This document shows, one piece after another, positions 28,123 to 36,894 of a stretch of DNA of 59,866 nucleotides. Where the stretch lies: contig CAMCQH010000008.1 of NCBI GenBank assembly GCA_945877035.1, positions 1-59,866 on the forward strand. Direction: 5' to 3'. The notes beneath the pieces were generated by a model. That model was not told where the DNA came from and did no database searches. It saw only the letters and a list, made by a program, of their open reading frames with translations. The first letter of the stretch is position 1. Every line of letters begins with the position of its first letter. The position numbers were made by a program, and so were the translations under genes. The stretch is from an uncultured Clostridium sp. (GTDB lineage Bacteria; Bacillota; Clostridia; TANB77; CAG-508).

Positions 28123-28191
28123 TGTAAACAACCTCCTTATCTTACGCTTTATTGCTTTTACTGTTTTCTTTATAATTATACAATATAAAAC

Positions 28192-28220
28192 AAAAAACTA
28201 CAATAGAATTGCAGTTTTTT
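28192..28220 (-). terminator. Terminator of the acyl-CoA ligase operon
   Basis: Stem AAAAAACTACAAT / ATTGCAGTTTTTT with one mismatched pair, a short loop and T run on the minus strand, 38 bases beyond the stop. Confidence 0.7.
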
Positions 28221-28257
28221 TATTTTACATTTTCGTTACAAAAATATTACAATTTTA

Positions 28258-29976
28258 TTACAAAGTAATTTTCTTCATTTCCTCTTGTCTCTTTATTTTT
28301 TTAGTTGTTGTTTTTATTAACTCTTCATCTGTTACAGTTATTTCTTTTATATATTTATATGTAGGCATTGTTCTATTTATTCTTTTAATTTCTTGCCATA
28401 ATTTTCCTTTAATTTCCTCTTTATCCTCTAATCCGTAGATGTCTTTCATAATATCTTTGTCATATACTATTTTAGCAGATACTTTGTAATTTCCATCTTC
28501 TTCTTCTTTTCCATATACAAAACTTTCAGTTACACCTGCTATTTTGTTGATTAATATTTCTAATTCTTCTGGATAAACATTTTTTCCGTTTTTTAATACT
28601 ATTACAAATTTCTTTCTTCCTGTAATAAATATGAATCCATCTTTATCTATTTTAGCTAAGTCTCCTGTGTTTAGCCATCCTTCTGCATCTATTGTTTCTT
28701 TAGTTGCTTCTTCATTTTGATAATATCCAAGCATAGTTATTGGTCCTTTTACTAATAATTCTCCTATTCCTTCTTCGTTTGGATCTTTAAGTTTTACTTC
28801 TAGTTCAGGTAATGCCTTTCCTATTGAACCATTTCTTGTAAATTTATCATCTTCTACTGCTATAACTGGTGATGTTTCTGTTAGGCCATATCCTTGTGCC
28901 ATCCTTATTCCTAAACCATTAAAGAATTTTTCTGTTTCAGGGTCTAATGCTGCCCCTCCTGCAACTAATAATCTTAATTTTGAGCCTAAATTATCATGTA
29001 TTTGTTTGAATAATTTATTTCTTACATCTACACCAACTTTTAATAATACATTTGAAAGTTTCATTCCAAAATTTACTGTTTTAGTTTTTCCTTGGCTTTC
29101 AATTGCTTTCATAACTTTTTTGCACATACCTTCATATAAAACAGGTACTGATACCATTATAGTAATTTCATATTCTTTTATATTATCTGCAATATGTCTT
29201 ATTCCTTCGCAAAAAGCTATTGAACTTCCTCTTGATATTGGGAATAAGAATCCGGCTGTACATTCAAATGTATGGTGTAATGGTAAGAATGATAAAAATC
29301 TATCATTTTCATCTATATATAATACTGAAGATATATTCATTAAATCACTTGCAATATTTTTATGTGATAACATTACAGCTTTTGATTGAGAGGTTGTCCC
29401 TGATGTAAATAGCATTATTCCCATTACATCTGGATTAATCTTAGCATCTAAAAACTTTTTATCACCATTTTCTATTTGTTCTTTACCTTTTTCTATTAAC
29501 TTTTTAAAAGAAATTATCCCATTTGAACTTTCTTCTAAATCCATTGAAATAAAATATTTTAAGTTTGTATTTTTCTTATCTTTTAGTTCTTCCATTATTT
29601 CATCATATTTTGAAGTATAAATGATTGCTTCAACCTCTGAACGCATTATTAAACTTTCTATTTCGTTATTAGGTAATGCTTTATCTAATGGAACTACTAT
29701 TCCTGTTCCATTTGTTACTGCTAGATAGCTTACAGCCCATTCATATCTGTTATTACCTATAACAGCAACTCTTTTATCTTTTAATCCTAAATTGATTAAT
29801 GCAGTTCCTAAGCTATCTATGTCATTTTTAAATTCGTTGTATGTAATTTCTTTAAACTTTTCTGCTTCTTCTGTTTTAAATACATATGCTGGTCTATTTC
29901 CAAATTTTTCTACTGTTTTATTTAACATATCTTTTAAATCTGTAAATTTTTCAATTTCATGTATTGGTTCTCTCAT
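28258..29976 (-). CDS. AMP-dependent long-chain acyl-CoA synthetase
   Basis: 572 residues of the ANL superfamily: the phosphate-binding loop MLFTSGTTSQSKAVMLSHKN, LPLHHTFECT, the adenine motif GYGLTETSPV, the hinge GWLNTGDLAKIDKDGFIFITGRKK, and a C-terminal lid domain. It activates fatty acids with ATP and CoA at the membrane face. The lid shows VLKNGKNVYPEELE, where the first Lys after GRKK is intact; the catalytic Lys of the lid is plausibly in KTTTKKIKRQ at the end. It lies 25 bases after the tetR-like gene and is probably controlled by it. Confidence 0.9.
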   Translation of the reverse strand: MREPIHEIEKFTDLKDMLNKTVEKFGNRPAYVFKTEEAEKFKEITYNEFKNDIDSLGTALINLGLKDKRVAVIGNNRYEWAVSYLAVTNGTGIVVPLDKALPNNEIESLIMRSEVEAIIYTSKYDEIMEELKDKKNTNLKYFISMDLEESSNGIISFKKLIEKGKEQIENGDKKFLDAKINPDVMGIMLFTSGTTSQSKAVMLSHKNIASDLMNISSVLYIDENDRFLSFLPLHHTFECTAGFLFPISRGSSIAFCEGIRHIADNIKEYEITIMVSVPVLYEGMCKKVMKAIESQGKTKTVNFGMKLSNVLLKVGVDVRNKLFKQIHDNLGSKLRLLVAGGAALDPETEKFFNGLGIRMAQGYGLTETSPVIAVEDDKFTRNGSIGKALPELEVKLKDPNEEGIGELLVKGPITMLGYYQNEEATKETIDAEGWLNTGDLAKIDKDGFIFITGRKKFVIVLKNGKNVYPEELEILINKIAGVTESFVYGKEEEDGNYKVSAKIVYDKDIMKDIYGLEDKEEIKGKLWQEIKRINRTMPTYKYIKEITVTDEELIKTTTKKIKRQEEMKKITL

Positions 29977-30001
29977 ACTTAATTTCCTTCCTTTTATTAA
30001 T

Positions 30002-30574
30002 TTACTCTTTGACCTTTATACCTTTAATAACTGTATTTTCAAATTCTTTATATAATTTGATTACTTCTATTTCTTTTTGATTTTTCATTTTATAAACTAA
30101 TGTTGAAGCTATTAATGCATATATTTCTGATGCTATTGCTTTTGCATCACCTTTTTTTATTTGCCCTGCTTCCATTCCTTCTTCAACTATTTTTTCAATT
30201 TTGTCTATATATTCATAGACATATTTTTGGCACATTTGATTTCTTGCTTCTTTGCCATAAAATTGGCTTAATAAAATTGTTATAAAATCTTCATATTTAT
30301 TAACAATTTTAATTTCTATTAATACAATTGCTTTTATTTTGTCTATGTAATTATCTAATTTTTCTGTTTTTATATCTATACTATTTTGTAATAGTTTTAC
30401 TCCTTCTTCTATTAGGAAGTTAAATATTTCTTCTTTGCTTGAAAAGTGATAATATAGTGTTCCTTTTGCTACGCCTACTGTTGCTGTTATTTCTTCTATG
30501 CTTGTTGCGTCATATCCTTTTTCTGCAAATAATTTCATTGATGTTTCAAATATTTTTCTTTTTGTTTTGTTCAT
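30002..30574 (-). CDS. TetR-family transcriptional regulator
   Basis: 190 residues. N-terminal helix-turn-helix: RKIFETSMKLFAEKGYDATSIEEITATVGVAKGTLYYHFSSKEEIF; the rest is a helical ligand-binding domain. GGGGTG precedes the ATG. It heads the operon with the acyl-CoA synthetase, so it likely senses a fatty acyl ligand. A perfect palindrome overlaps its -35 box (30617-30632), fitting autorepression. Confidence 0.92.
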   Translation of the reverse strand: MNKTKRKIFETSMKLFAEKGYDATSIEEITATVGVAKGTLYYHFSSKEEIFNFLIEEGVKLLQNSIDIKTEKLDNYIDKIKAIVLIEIKIVNKYEDFITILLSQFYGKEARNQMCQKYVYEYIDKIEKIVEEGMEAGQIKKGDAKAIASEIYALIASTLVYKMKNQKEIEVIKLYKEFENTVIKGIKVKE

Positions 30575-30598
30575 ATTTGTTCACCCCGTTTCGCTCAT

Positions 30599-30632
30599 AT
30601 TATATATTTAATATGGAAATATTGCAATATTT
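30599..30632 (-). promoter_or_regulatory. tetR promoter with palindromic operator
   Basis: Minus-strand TTGCAA (30627-30622), 17-base spacer, TATAAT (30604-30599). The -35 box lies inside the perfect 16-base palindrome AAATATTGCAATATTT (30617-30632), a likely operator for the TetR protein. Confidence 0.65.
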
Positions 30633-30774
30633 TTTTGTAAATTGAATAGGTAGTATAAAAATTTTTCTTCTACAAATCTTTACAAATTTCAACACTTAAT
30701 ATAAAATAAGATTGTATAAATAAAAAGCAAAAAAATGGAAACACTAAAAGAGAAAATTTTTTGGAGGAAAACGA

Positions 30775-33165
30775 ATGAAAAACAAAAATGAATTAAATTT
30801 CAAAGACTTAAAAATGACATGTAATGAAGACATTTTTAATTTCAAAACAACAGCTGAATTATCAAATATCACAACAGGAATAGGTCAAGAAAGAGGAATA
30901 AAAGCGTTAGAGTTTGGTTTGCAAGTAGATGTAAAAGGTTATAATCTTTATCTTGAAGGTCCTAGTGGTGTTGGTAAAACCATGTACACTAAAAATTATT
31001 TAGATACAATATCAAAAAAGCAAAAAGTTCCTAATGACTGGTGTTATATTTATAATTTTGATAATCCAAATGAGCCAATAGCGGTTTCACTGCCTGCAGG
31101 TCAGGGTAAAGAATTTAAAGATGCTATGGATGGCTTTATTTTAGAGGTTAAAAAAGATATTAAAAAGACTTTTAATGCTGATGATTTTGAAAAAGAGAAA
31201 GCTTTACTTAAACAAGAATTTGAGGAACAACGTTCTAATATATTAGAGAAATTAAATGATGATGCTTCTAAATATAATTTTCAAGTTAAATCTTCTCAAA
31301 ATGGTATTTATATGATGCCTATTGTTGGTGGTAAAGCAATTGATGAAGAAGAATTTGATAAATTAGATAATTCTGTTAAACAAGAATATGAAGAAAAATC
31401 AGTTATTGTTCAAAATCAAATAATGGAAGCTATTGAACAAATTAAAAATATTGAGAGACAGTCTGATAAAAAAATATCTGAATGGCAGTCAAATATTGCA
31501 TTACTTACAATAAATGTTCATATTAATTATTTAAAATCAAAATTTAAAAGAAATAAAAAGATAACTAAATTTTTAAATGATGTTAAGCAAGATGTTTTAA
31601 AAAATGTTTCTTATTTTGTTGATGAAGATAAAGAAAAGGAAAAACAGCAACAAATGAATCCTGCAAATAGAAAACAAGACCCTTCTTTAAATTATAGAGT
31701 TAATTTATTTGTAGATAATTCTAATCGCGAAGGTGCTCCTGTTATAATGGATTCTAATTATTCTTATCACAATATATTTGGCTCACTTGAATATGAAAAC
31801 TATTATGGTGCTTTGAAAACAGACCATACTATGTTAAAGCCTGGTCTTTTACAAGAAGCTAATGGTGGATATATTATTTTTCAAGCTAAAGATTTGTTGC
31901 AAAATAATATGTGCTATGAAGCTTTGAAAAAAGCTTTAAGAGTAAAAGAAATTAGTATAGAAAATACAGCTGATCAACGTGCATCTATGGTTATGGTTTC
32001 TTTAAAACCAGAGCCTATACCACTTGATTTAAAGGTAATTTTAATTGGTAATAGTAATATTTATCAAACACTTTTAGCAATGGATTCTGATTTTAGAAAA
32101 TTATTTAAAATCAAAGTTGAATTTGAAGATGATGCACCATTTAATAAAGAAAATGCAAATAAATTGGCTCAAATAATTCATGGTTTCTGTGAATCAGAAG
32201 AATTACCACATTTGGATACAAGTGCTATGGCAAGACTTATAGAATTTGCATCAAAACTTGCTGGAAGTCATAAAAAATTATCAACTAGATTTAACGATTT
32301 GATACAAATTGCTGGTGAAGCTGCTACTTGGGCTAAAATTGCAAAATCAAAAGTAGTTACAGCAGAATTTATAGATAAGGCTTTAGCTGAAAGAATTGAA
32401 AGAGTTAAAAAATTTGATTCTAAATATATGGAAATGATAAGAGATAATTCATTATTAATTGATACAAACGGTTTTGAGGTTGGAACATTAAATGGTTTAA
32501 CAGTTATGACAATTGGAGATTATTCTTTTGGAAAGCCTGCTAAGATAACAGTTAACACATATACTGGGAAAAATGGAATTGTTAATATTGAAAGAGAAGT
32601 TGAACTTTCTGGTTCTACTCACTCTAAAGGTGTATTAATTTTAACTGGATATTTAGGAGAAATGTTTGCACAAGATATTCCTTTATGTTTAACAGCAAGT
32701 ATCTGTTTTGAACAATTATATAATGGTGTTGATGGTGATAGTGCTTCTAGTACAGAGCTTTATGGATTACTTTCTAGTCTTTCTGGAATACCTATTAATC
32801 AAGCAATTGCTGTTACTGGTTCTGTTAATCAAAAAGGACAAATACAACCTATTGGTGGTGTTAATGAAAAAATTGAAGGTTATTTCCAAATTTGTAAAAT
32901 GCGTGGATTAACTGGTGAACATGGTGTTATGATACCTGTTCAAAATGTTGATAATTTGCAATTGTCTGATGAAATTGTAGACGCTGTTAAAAATGGTTTA
33001 TTCCATATTTATGCTGTTTCTACAATTGAGGAAGGTATTGAAGTTTTAACTGGTGTTCCTGCAGGTAAAAAGGATAAAAATGGTCACTTTCCTGCCGGTA
33101 CTGTTAATTATTTGGTTTATGAAAAGTTGAAAAAATATGCTAAGGTTAGTGAAAATATAAAATAA
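30775..33165 (+). CDS. Lon-like ATP-dependent protease (LonB/LonC type)
   Basis: 796 residues. Walker A GPSGVGKT at residues 62-69; an AAA domain with a long helical insertion (about 115-290); AAA lid with KLAGSHKKLSTRFNDLI; and a C-terminal Lon protease domain with the Ser-Lys dyad: Ser656 in DGDSASS and Lys699 in GVNEKIEGY. It lacks the N-terminal substrate domain of LonA, the pattern of the AAA_32 Lon-like family. It degrades unfolded or regulatory proteins in the cytoplasm. GGAGG lies 7 bases before the ATG; the gene is monocistronic with its own terminator. Confidence 0.9.
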   Translation: MKNKNELNFKDLKMTCNEDIFNFKTTAELSNITTGIGQERGIKALEFGLQVDVKGYNLYLEGPSGVGKTMYTKNYLDTISKKQKVPNDWCYIYNFDNPNEPIAVSLPAGQGKEFKDAMDGFILEVKKDIKKTFNADDFEKEKALLKQEFEEQRSNILEKLNDDASKYNFQVKSSQNGIYMMPIVGGKAIDEEEFDKLDNSVKQEYEEKSVIVQNQIMEAIEQIKNIERQSDKKISEWQSNIALLTINVHINYLKSKFKRNKKITKFLNDVKQDVLKNVSYFVDEDKEKEKQQQMNPANRKQDPSLNYRVNLFVDNSNREGAPVIMDSNYSYHNIFGSLEYENYYGALKTDHTMLKPGLLQEANGGYIIFQAKDLLQNNMCYEALKKALRVKEISIENTADQRASMVMVSLKPEPIPLDLKVILIGNSNIYQTLLAMDSDFRKLFKIKVEFEDDAPFNKENANKLAQIIHGFCESEELPHLDTSAMARLIEFASKLAGSHKKLSTRFNDLIQIAGEAATWAKIAKSKVVTAEFIDKALAERIERVKKFDSKYMEMIRDNSLLIDTNGFEVGTLNGLTVMTIGDYSFGKPAKITVNTYTGKNGIVNIEREVELSGSTHSKGVLILTGYLGEMFAQDIPLCLTASICFEQLYNGVDGDSASSTELYGLLSSLSGIPINQAIAVTGSVNQKGQIQPIGGVNEKIEGYFQICKMRGLTGEHGVMIPVQNVDNLQLSDEIVDAVKNGLFHIYAVSTIEEGIEVLTGVPAGKKDKNGHFPAGTVNYLVYEKLKKYAKVSENIK

Positions 33166-33173
33166 ATATACGT

Positions 33174-33210
33174 AAAAAAGAGGCTATTATGAACTATAGC
33201 CCCTTTTTTT
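33174..33210 (+). terminator. Terminator of the Lon-like gene
   Basis: Stem AAAAAAGAGGCTAT / ATAGCCCCTTTTTT with an eight-base loop, ending in seven T, just after the stop. Confidence 0.88.
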
Positions 33211-33240
33211 GTGGAAAATTTATTTAGCCTTGTGTTGTTT

Positions 33241-34041
33241 TTATCTGCTCTTTTTTCTTTTTACCAAGATTCCTGCTAATCCTGTAGCAGACATTCCCAT
33301 AATTCCATATGCAAATGGTATTGCGCCACTTTCTCCTGTCTTAGGTACATATTCCGTTGCCGTTGTAATAGTTTGCTGTGGTTCTGGATCTGATGTCGGC
33401 TCAGGTGTTACCTCTGGATCAGGTGCCGTATCTGTTTCTAGTGTTGGCTCTGAATCTGATATTGGCTCTGTATCAGGCGTTGGATCTGGGTCCGGTGTTT
33501 GACCAGGATTTGGATCTGGTGTTTGGCCAGGATCTGGATCTGGTGTTTGGCCAGGATCTGGATCTGGTGTTTGGCCAGGATCTGGATCTGGTGTTTGGCC
33601 AGGGTCTGGATCTGGTGTTTGGCCAGGGTCTGGATCTAGGAATTCTATGCTTACAGTCTTAAAGTTATTTAGCCCTTCATCCTGCTCTTGATGTCCGTTC
33701 CCTTCCTGATGGCTTACTACCATAGTTCCACTTCCTTTACTAGAAGTAAAGGGAATTTCAATGCTTTCATCCTTAGATATTCCCAGAACATTATCAGTAG
33801 TATTCATCTCTACTGTTACAACACTACCTGTTAATACCGCGGAATATTGTTCCCCATTAATTGTTACTGTAAAGTATTCTTTGTTTTCAGCAACTCCAGA
33901 AATATTATGGATGTGTATCTCTGTCTGCCCTGTTCCCGGTTTGTTAGCATAGACTCTTGTTGATATACAAGATATCATCATGGTAAATACTAATAAAAAC
34001 GCAAACATTCTTGCATATTTCCATAGCCTTCTTTTTTTCAT
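33241..34041 (-). CDS. Wall-anchored surface protein with Pro-Asp repeats
   Basis: 266 residues from MKKRRLWKYARMF; AAGGAG is 9 bases upstream, so the 19-residue extension is rejected. Signal peptide to about VYA; a ~100-residue beta-rich domain (YFTVTINGEQYSAVLTG); then PDPDPGQT repeats (about six), further Pro/Asp/Glu-rich sequence, and a sorting signal VPKTGE followed by a hydrophobic segment and KRKKSR tail. G/C content is well above its neighbours and repeats are DNA-identical in places. The sortase gene follows upstream on the same strand, so it is a likely substrate. Confidence 0.85.
   Translation of the reverse strand: MKKRRLWKYARMFAFLLVFTMMISCISTRVYANKPGTGQTEIHIHNISGVAENKEYFTVTINGEQYSAVLTGSVVTVEMNTTDNVLGISKDESIEIPFTSSKGSGTMVVSHQEGNGHQEQDEGLNNFKTVSIEFLDPDPGQTPDPDPGQTPDPDPGQTPDPDPGQTPDPDPGQTPDPNPGQTPDPDPTPDTEPISDSEPTLETDTAPDPEVTPEPTSDPEPQQTITTATEYVPKTGESGAIPFAYGIMGMSATGLAGILVKRKKSR
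33486..33640 (-). repeat. Tandem PDPDPGQT-encoding repeats
   Basis: About six direct repeats of 24 bases encoding PDPDPGQT, near-identical in DNA (GGATCTGGTGTTTGGCCAGG seen on the plus strand). In-frame, so repeat number can change without breaking the wall-spanning stalk. Confidence 0.8.
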
Positions 34042-34290
34042 AAGATATTCACTCCTTTTCGATTCTAAATTTAATAAATTGCTAAATAAATTTTCCATTT
34101 GCAGGATACTTTAATGACTGTATCCTTATGTAATTAGTTATGCATTATAATATATGCTCCTAATTAAAAAATAATGACTAAAATTAATTTATTTTTATAA
34201 TTAATATTTAAGCTTTAGAATTTTACAGAGTGTGAAATAATGCAAAATATAAAAAGGAACTATCTATTTTAGACAATTCCTTTTAGTAGA

Positions 34291-35118
34291 TTATTGTATT
34301 TTCTTAGCAACAACTAGTAATCTTCCATCTTTAACATGATAATTACAGGTACAAAGTGTTATTAGACTATCACCATATTCTGCAGTTATTCCTGTATCAT
34401 ATAGTGAAAGTTCTTTTACTTGATTAATATATTTTTGAAATTCTTCTTTTGAATCTAGTTCAATATAATCATAATAAACAAATTCATCTTCATTATTCTT
34501 TTCATTATAAAATACTTGTGCAAGTAACACAGCAATAATTTGATACTCAGCTTCTTCGTAAATAGTATCAAATTTTATAATCTGATGCTCATCATAAAAA
34601 CTTTTCTCCTTGTACCTTTTTAGACTTCCAAACATCGTTCCATTTTTCATATTATGAGAATATATAATAATATTTTCACTTTCTAAAGTACAACGTCCAT
34701 CAATTAGAGGAAGTCCTGTTTGTGATTCATTTTTTTCCCAGTCCTTATGAATGTAAAATGTAGGATTATCCTTAGTCTGCATAACAGGATATTCAATTGG
34801 TGTATCATCGATTTTGATCCATCCAATCAAATCCTGATTTTCTTGATATAGTTCTTTATATTGTGGTAATATTTGCAGTTTTTCTTCCTCTTTTGTCTCT
34901 TTTTCTATTTCTTCATTTTTTACTTTTTCTAAAGTTCCCTGTTGCGGTTCTTCTACAATATCTACATTTGCTGGATTTTCTATAGTGCTTTGTTGTAAAT
35001 CTTCTAGCATTTTTTCTTCCTTTTGCATTTTATATTGATTATATCCAATATAAGATAATGAACAAATAAAAAGAATAATAAAAACTACTAAAAGAATTTT
35101 TGTTACTTTACTTTTCAT
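34291..35118 (-). CDS. Class B sortase
   Basis: 275 residues. N-terminal membrane anchor (about 7-26), a charged linker, then the sortase barrel: DLIGWIKIDDTPIEYPVMQ, FYIHKDW, YSHNMKNGTMFGSL with the catalytic His, and TLCTC ending in catalytic Cys258, with Arg266 in GRLLVV. The YSHNM/TLxTC pattern is class B. It probably attaches the neighbouring VPKTGE protein to peptidoglycan at the outer face. No pilin-type genes are near, which argues for simple anchoring. Confidence 0.9.
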   Translation of the reverse strand: MKSKVTKILLVVFIILFICSLSYIGYNQYKMQKEEKMLEDLQQSTIENPANVDIVEEPQQGTLEKVKNEEIEKETKEEEKLQILPQYKELYQENQDLIGWIKIDDTPIEYPVMQTKDNPTFYIHKDWEKNESQTGLPLIDGRCTLESENIIIYSHNMKNGTMFGSLKRYKEKSFYDEHQIIKFDTIYEEAEYQIIAVLLAQVFYNEKNNEDEFVYYDYIELDSKEEFQKYINQVKELSLYDTGITAEYGDSLITLCTCNYHVKDGRLLVVAKKIQ

Positions 35119-35231
35119 ATTGCTACCTCCTTGCTGATTATAATAACAACATAAAAATCCAATTATTAAATTTGCATATAATATTATATTTCAATTATTT
35201 TTACATAATGCCAAATTTGATATATTTATTT

Positions 35232-35627
35232 TTAAAAAATATTTTTCAAATTTAATGCAGTCTTTTCTTTTATATGTTCTAAAATATACACACTTTTATC
35301 AAGTTCAGGAACTGCTTCTGAATATTCCTCTTTTTCTATATATCCCTTCAACCCAGTAAGTTCTGTCTTAACTTTTTCTAGTTCATCATGTTCAATATAA
35401 TAAGCCAATTTTTCATATCTTGAATCCCATTGTTCATGTATTTTATCAATTTTTTCTTTTGCAATATTTACATCTATCTCATCTTCATTTTTTATTATTT
35501 CTTCTCTTAAATCTGACAAACTATTTTTAGTATCATCAACAGACTCTCCTGTATAATTTTCAGTAACAGTATTTCCTGCAAAAATAAGAACCACAATGAT
35601 TATAGAAATTATTAACTCTTTAGTCAT
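35232..35627 (-). CDS. DUF4363-like protein
   Basis: 131 residues: one N-terminal membrane helix (about 5-20) and a helical extracytoplasmic domain with KIHEQWDSRYEKLAYYIEHDELEKV, typical of DUF4363. It follows the DUF421 gene by 9 bases; these two families commonly occur together in spore-forming Bacillota. Function is not established. Confidence 0.7.
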   Translation of the reverse strand: MTKELIISIIIVVLIFAGNTVTENYTGESVDDTKNSLSDLREEIIKNEDEIDVNIAKEKIDKIHEQWDSRYEKLAYYIEHDELEKVKTELTGLKGYIEKEEYSEAVPELDKSVYILEHIKEKTALNLKNIF

Positions 35628-35636
35628 AAACTCCTC

Positions 35637-36317
35637 CTAGCCTTCTTTCTTCTGGCAAAAAATTTGTCCCTTTCCGTCATAAGTAACAACAAGAGCTTCT
35701 TCAGGTTTCATTTTAAATTTTTCAACTTGTTTTTTTAGCCACTCTCTATTTTTACCCAAAGCTTTTAAATTATCATCCATTATTTTTCCATCAACAACTA
35801 AATCATACGGAATTCCTTCATATTCAGGGACTATATTAAAATCTTCTGGAATTGTATTTCTTTTTTCAGGTTTTTGTATTACTGTAACTTGTCCACTTGT
35901 TTCTAATATTGCGTATTCCACATCTCCTAAATTGATAACATTATTTCCTCTTAGTCTTTCTTCTAATTCATTAATCGTAAATCTTTCTTTTTTCAAGGCT
36001 TTTTCATCAATTTTTCCTCTATATACTAAAATAGTAGGCTTTCCGCAAATAACTCCTCTTGCTTTTATGCTTTTCATATTTATTATTGAAATAATTAAAT
36101 GCATTACTAATAATCCAAGTATTGATATTATTCCATTTGATATTGGAATTCCTGGGTCTGTCATTGGAATTGACGCCAAATCTGCAATCATTATTGCTAT
36201 TGCAAGTTCAAATGGCTGAAGTTGACCTATTTCTCTTTTTCCCATTAAACGCATAACTATTAGTACAAATATGTATATTAATATTGATCTAAAAAAAGTA
36301 ATTAACATTTTATGCAC
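35637..36317 (-). CDS. DUF421-family membrane protein (YetF-like)
   Basis: 226 residues: three N-terminal membrane helices (MRLMGKREIGQLQPFELAIAIMIADLA is the family signature) and a cytoplasmic C-terminal domain of two subdomains with IINMKSIKARGVICGKPTILVY and NREWLKKQV. YetF/YdfR-type proteins are found in spore formers, often with DUF4363. Probably first gene of a two-gene operon. Confidence 0.85.
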   Translation of the reverse strand: MHKMLITFFRSILIYIFVLIVMRLMGKREIGQLQPFELAIAIMIADLASIPMTDPGIPISNGIISILGLLVMHLIISIINMKSIKARGVICGKPTILVYRGKIDEKALKKERFTINELEERLRGNNVINLGDVEYAILETSGQVTVIQKPEKRNTIPEDFNIVPEYEGIPYDLVVDGKIMDDNLKALGKNREWLKKQVEKFKMKPEEALVVTYDGKGQIFCQKKEG

Positions 36318-36478
36318 CTCATTAAATTTTGATTTTTCTTTTATTTTTTACAAAAATTAACTTTTTTATACTCATATTTTTGAATATTATTTTAAAATTC
36401 GTGAATAATAAATTTAGAGCCTTGAAAAGCAAATTTAATTTTACATTAAAATTTTAAAAATCTAAGGAGGTTTTATAT

Positions 36479-36850
36479 ATGGCAAATTCACAAACAAGAA
36501 GTGAAAATGGTACTTCTACAGTATGGCAAATAGTTGGAAGATTAATTGCTGCTGCTGTTGTTTTAGCCATTACTGCATTTTTTACACCTGGATTTACAAT
36601 TAATAATATTTGGACTTTAATTATAGCTGCTATTGTTTTAACTGTTATAGATTATTTAGTTACTAAGTTTACAGGTTTACATGCAAGCCCATTTGGTAAA
36701 GGCTTTGTAGGTTTTGCATTGGCCGCTATTACTTTATATGTTACTCAATTCTTTGTAGCAGGATATTCTATATCATGGATTGCTGCTATAATAGGTGCTT
36801 TAATCTATGGTGTAATTGATTACTTTTTACCAGGAAATCAAACAATGTAA
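36479..36850 (+). CDS. Phage-holin-4-like small membrane protein
   Basis: 123 residues with four membrane helices (about 18-38, 43-60, 74-93 and 97-115), fitting the small four-helix family annotated as phage holin superfamily IV, which is common in non-phage chromosomal contexts. No lysin or phage gene is nearby, so a lytic role is doubtful. AAGGAGG lies 9 bases before the ATG; a bidirectional terminator follows. Confidence 0.65.
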   Translation: MANSQTRSENGTSTVWQIVGRLIAAAVVLAITAFFTPGFTINNIWTLIIAAIVLTVIDYLVTKFTGLHASPFGKGFVGFALAAITLYVTQFFVAGYSISWIAAIIGALIYGVIDYFLPGNQTM

Positions 36851-36853
36851 TAA

Positions 36854-36894
36854 AAAAGAGGGATTTGGAGTGCTAACTCCATAATCCTTCTTTT
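36854..36894. terminator. Bidirectional palindromic terminator
   Basis: Stem AAAAGAGGGATT / AATCCTTCTTTT (one G-U) with an inner GGAGT / ACTCC hairpin and GCTA loop, T-rich at its plus-strand end, between converging genes. A member of the AGGGATT palindrome family. Confidence 0.8.

Noticed and set aside
33486..33640. Array of direct repeats resembling CRISPR
   Set aside because: There are no unique spacers; the repeats are in frame and encode PDPDPGQT.
36479..36850. Prophage lysis gene (holin)
   Set aside because: No phage genes lie nearby; this four-helix family is widespread in chromosomes.
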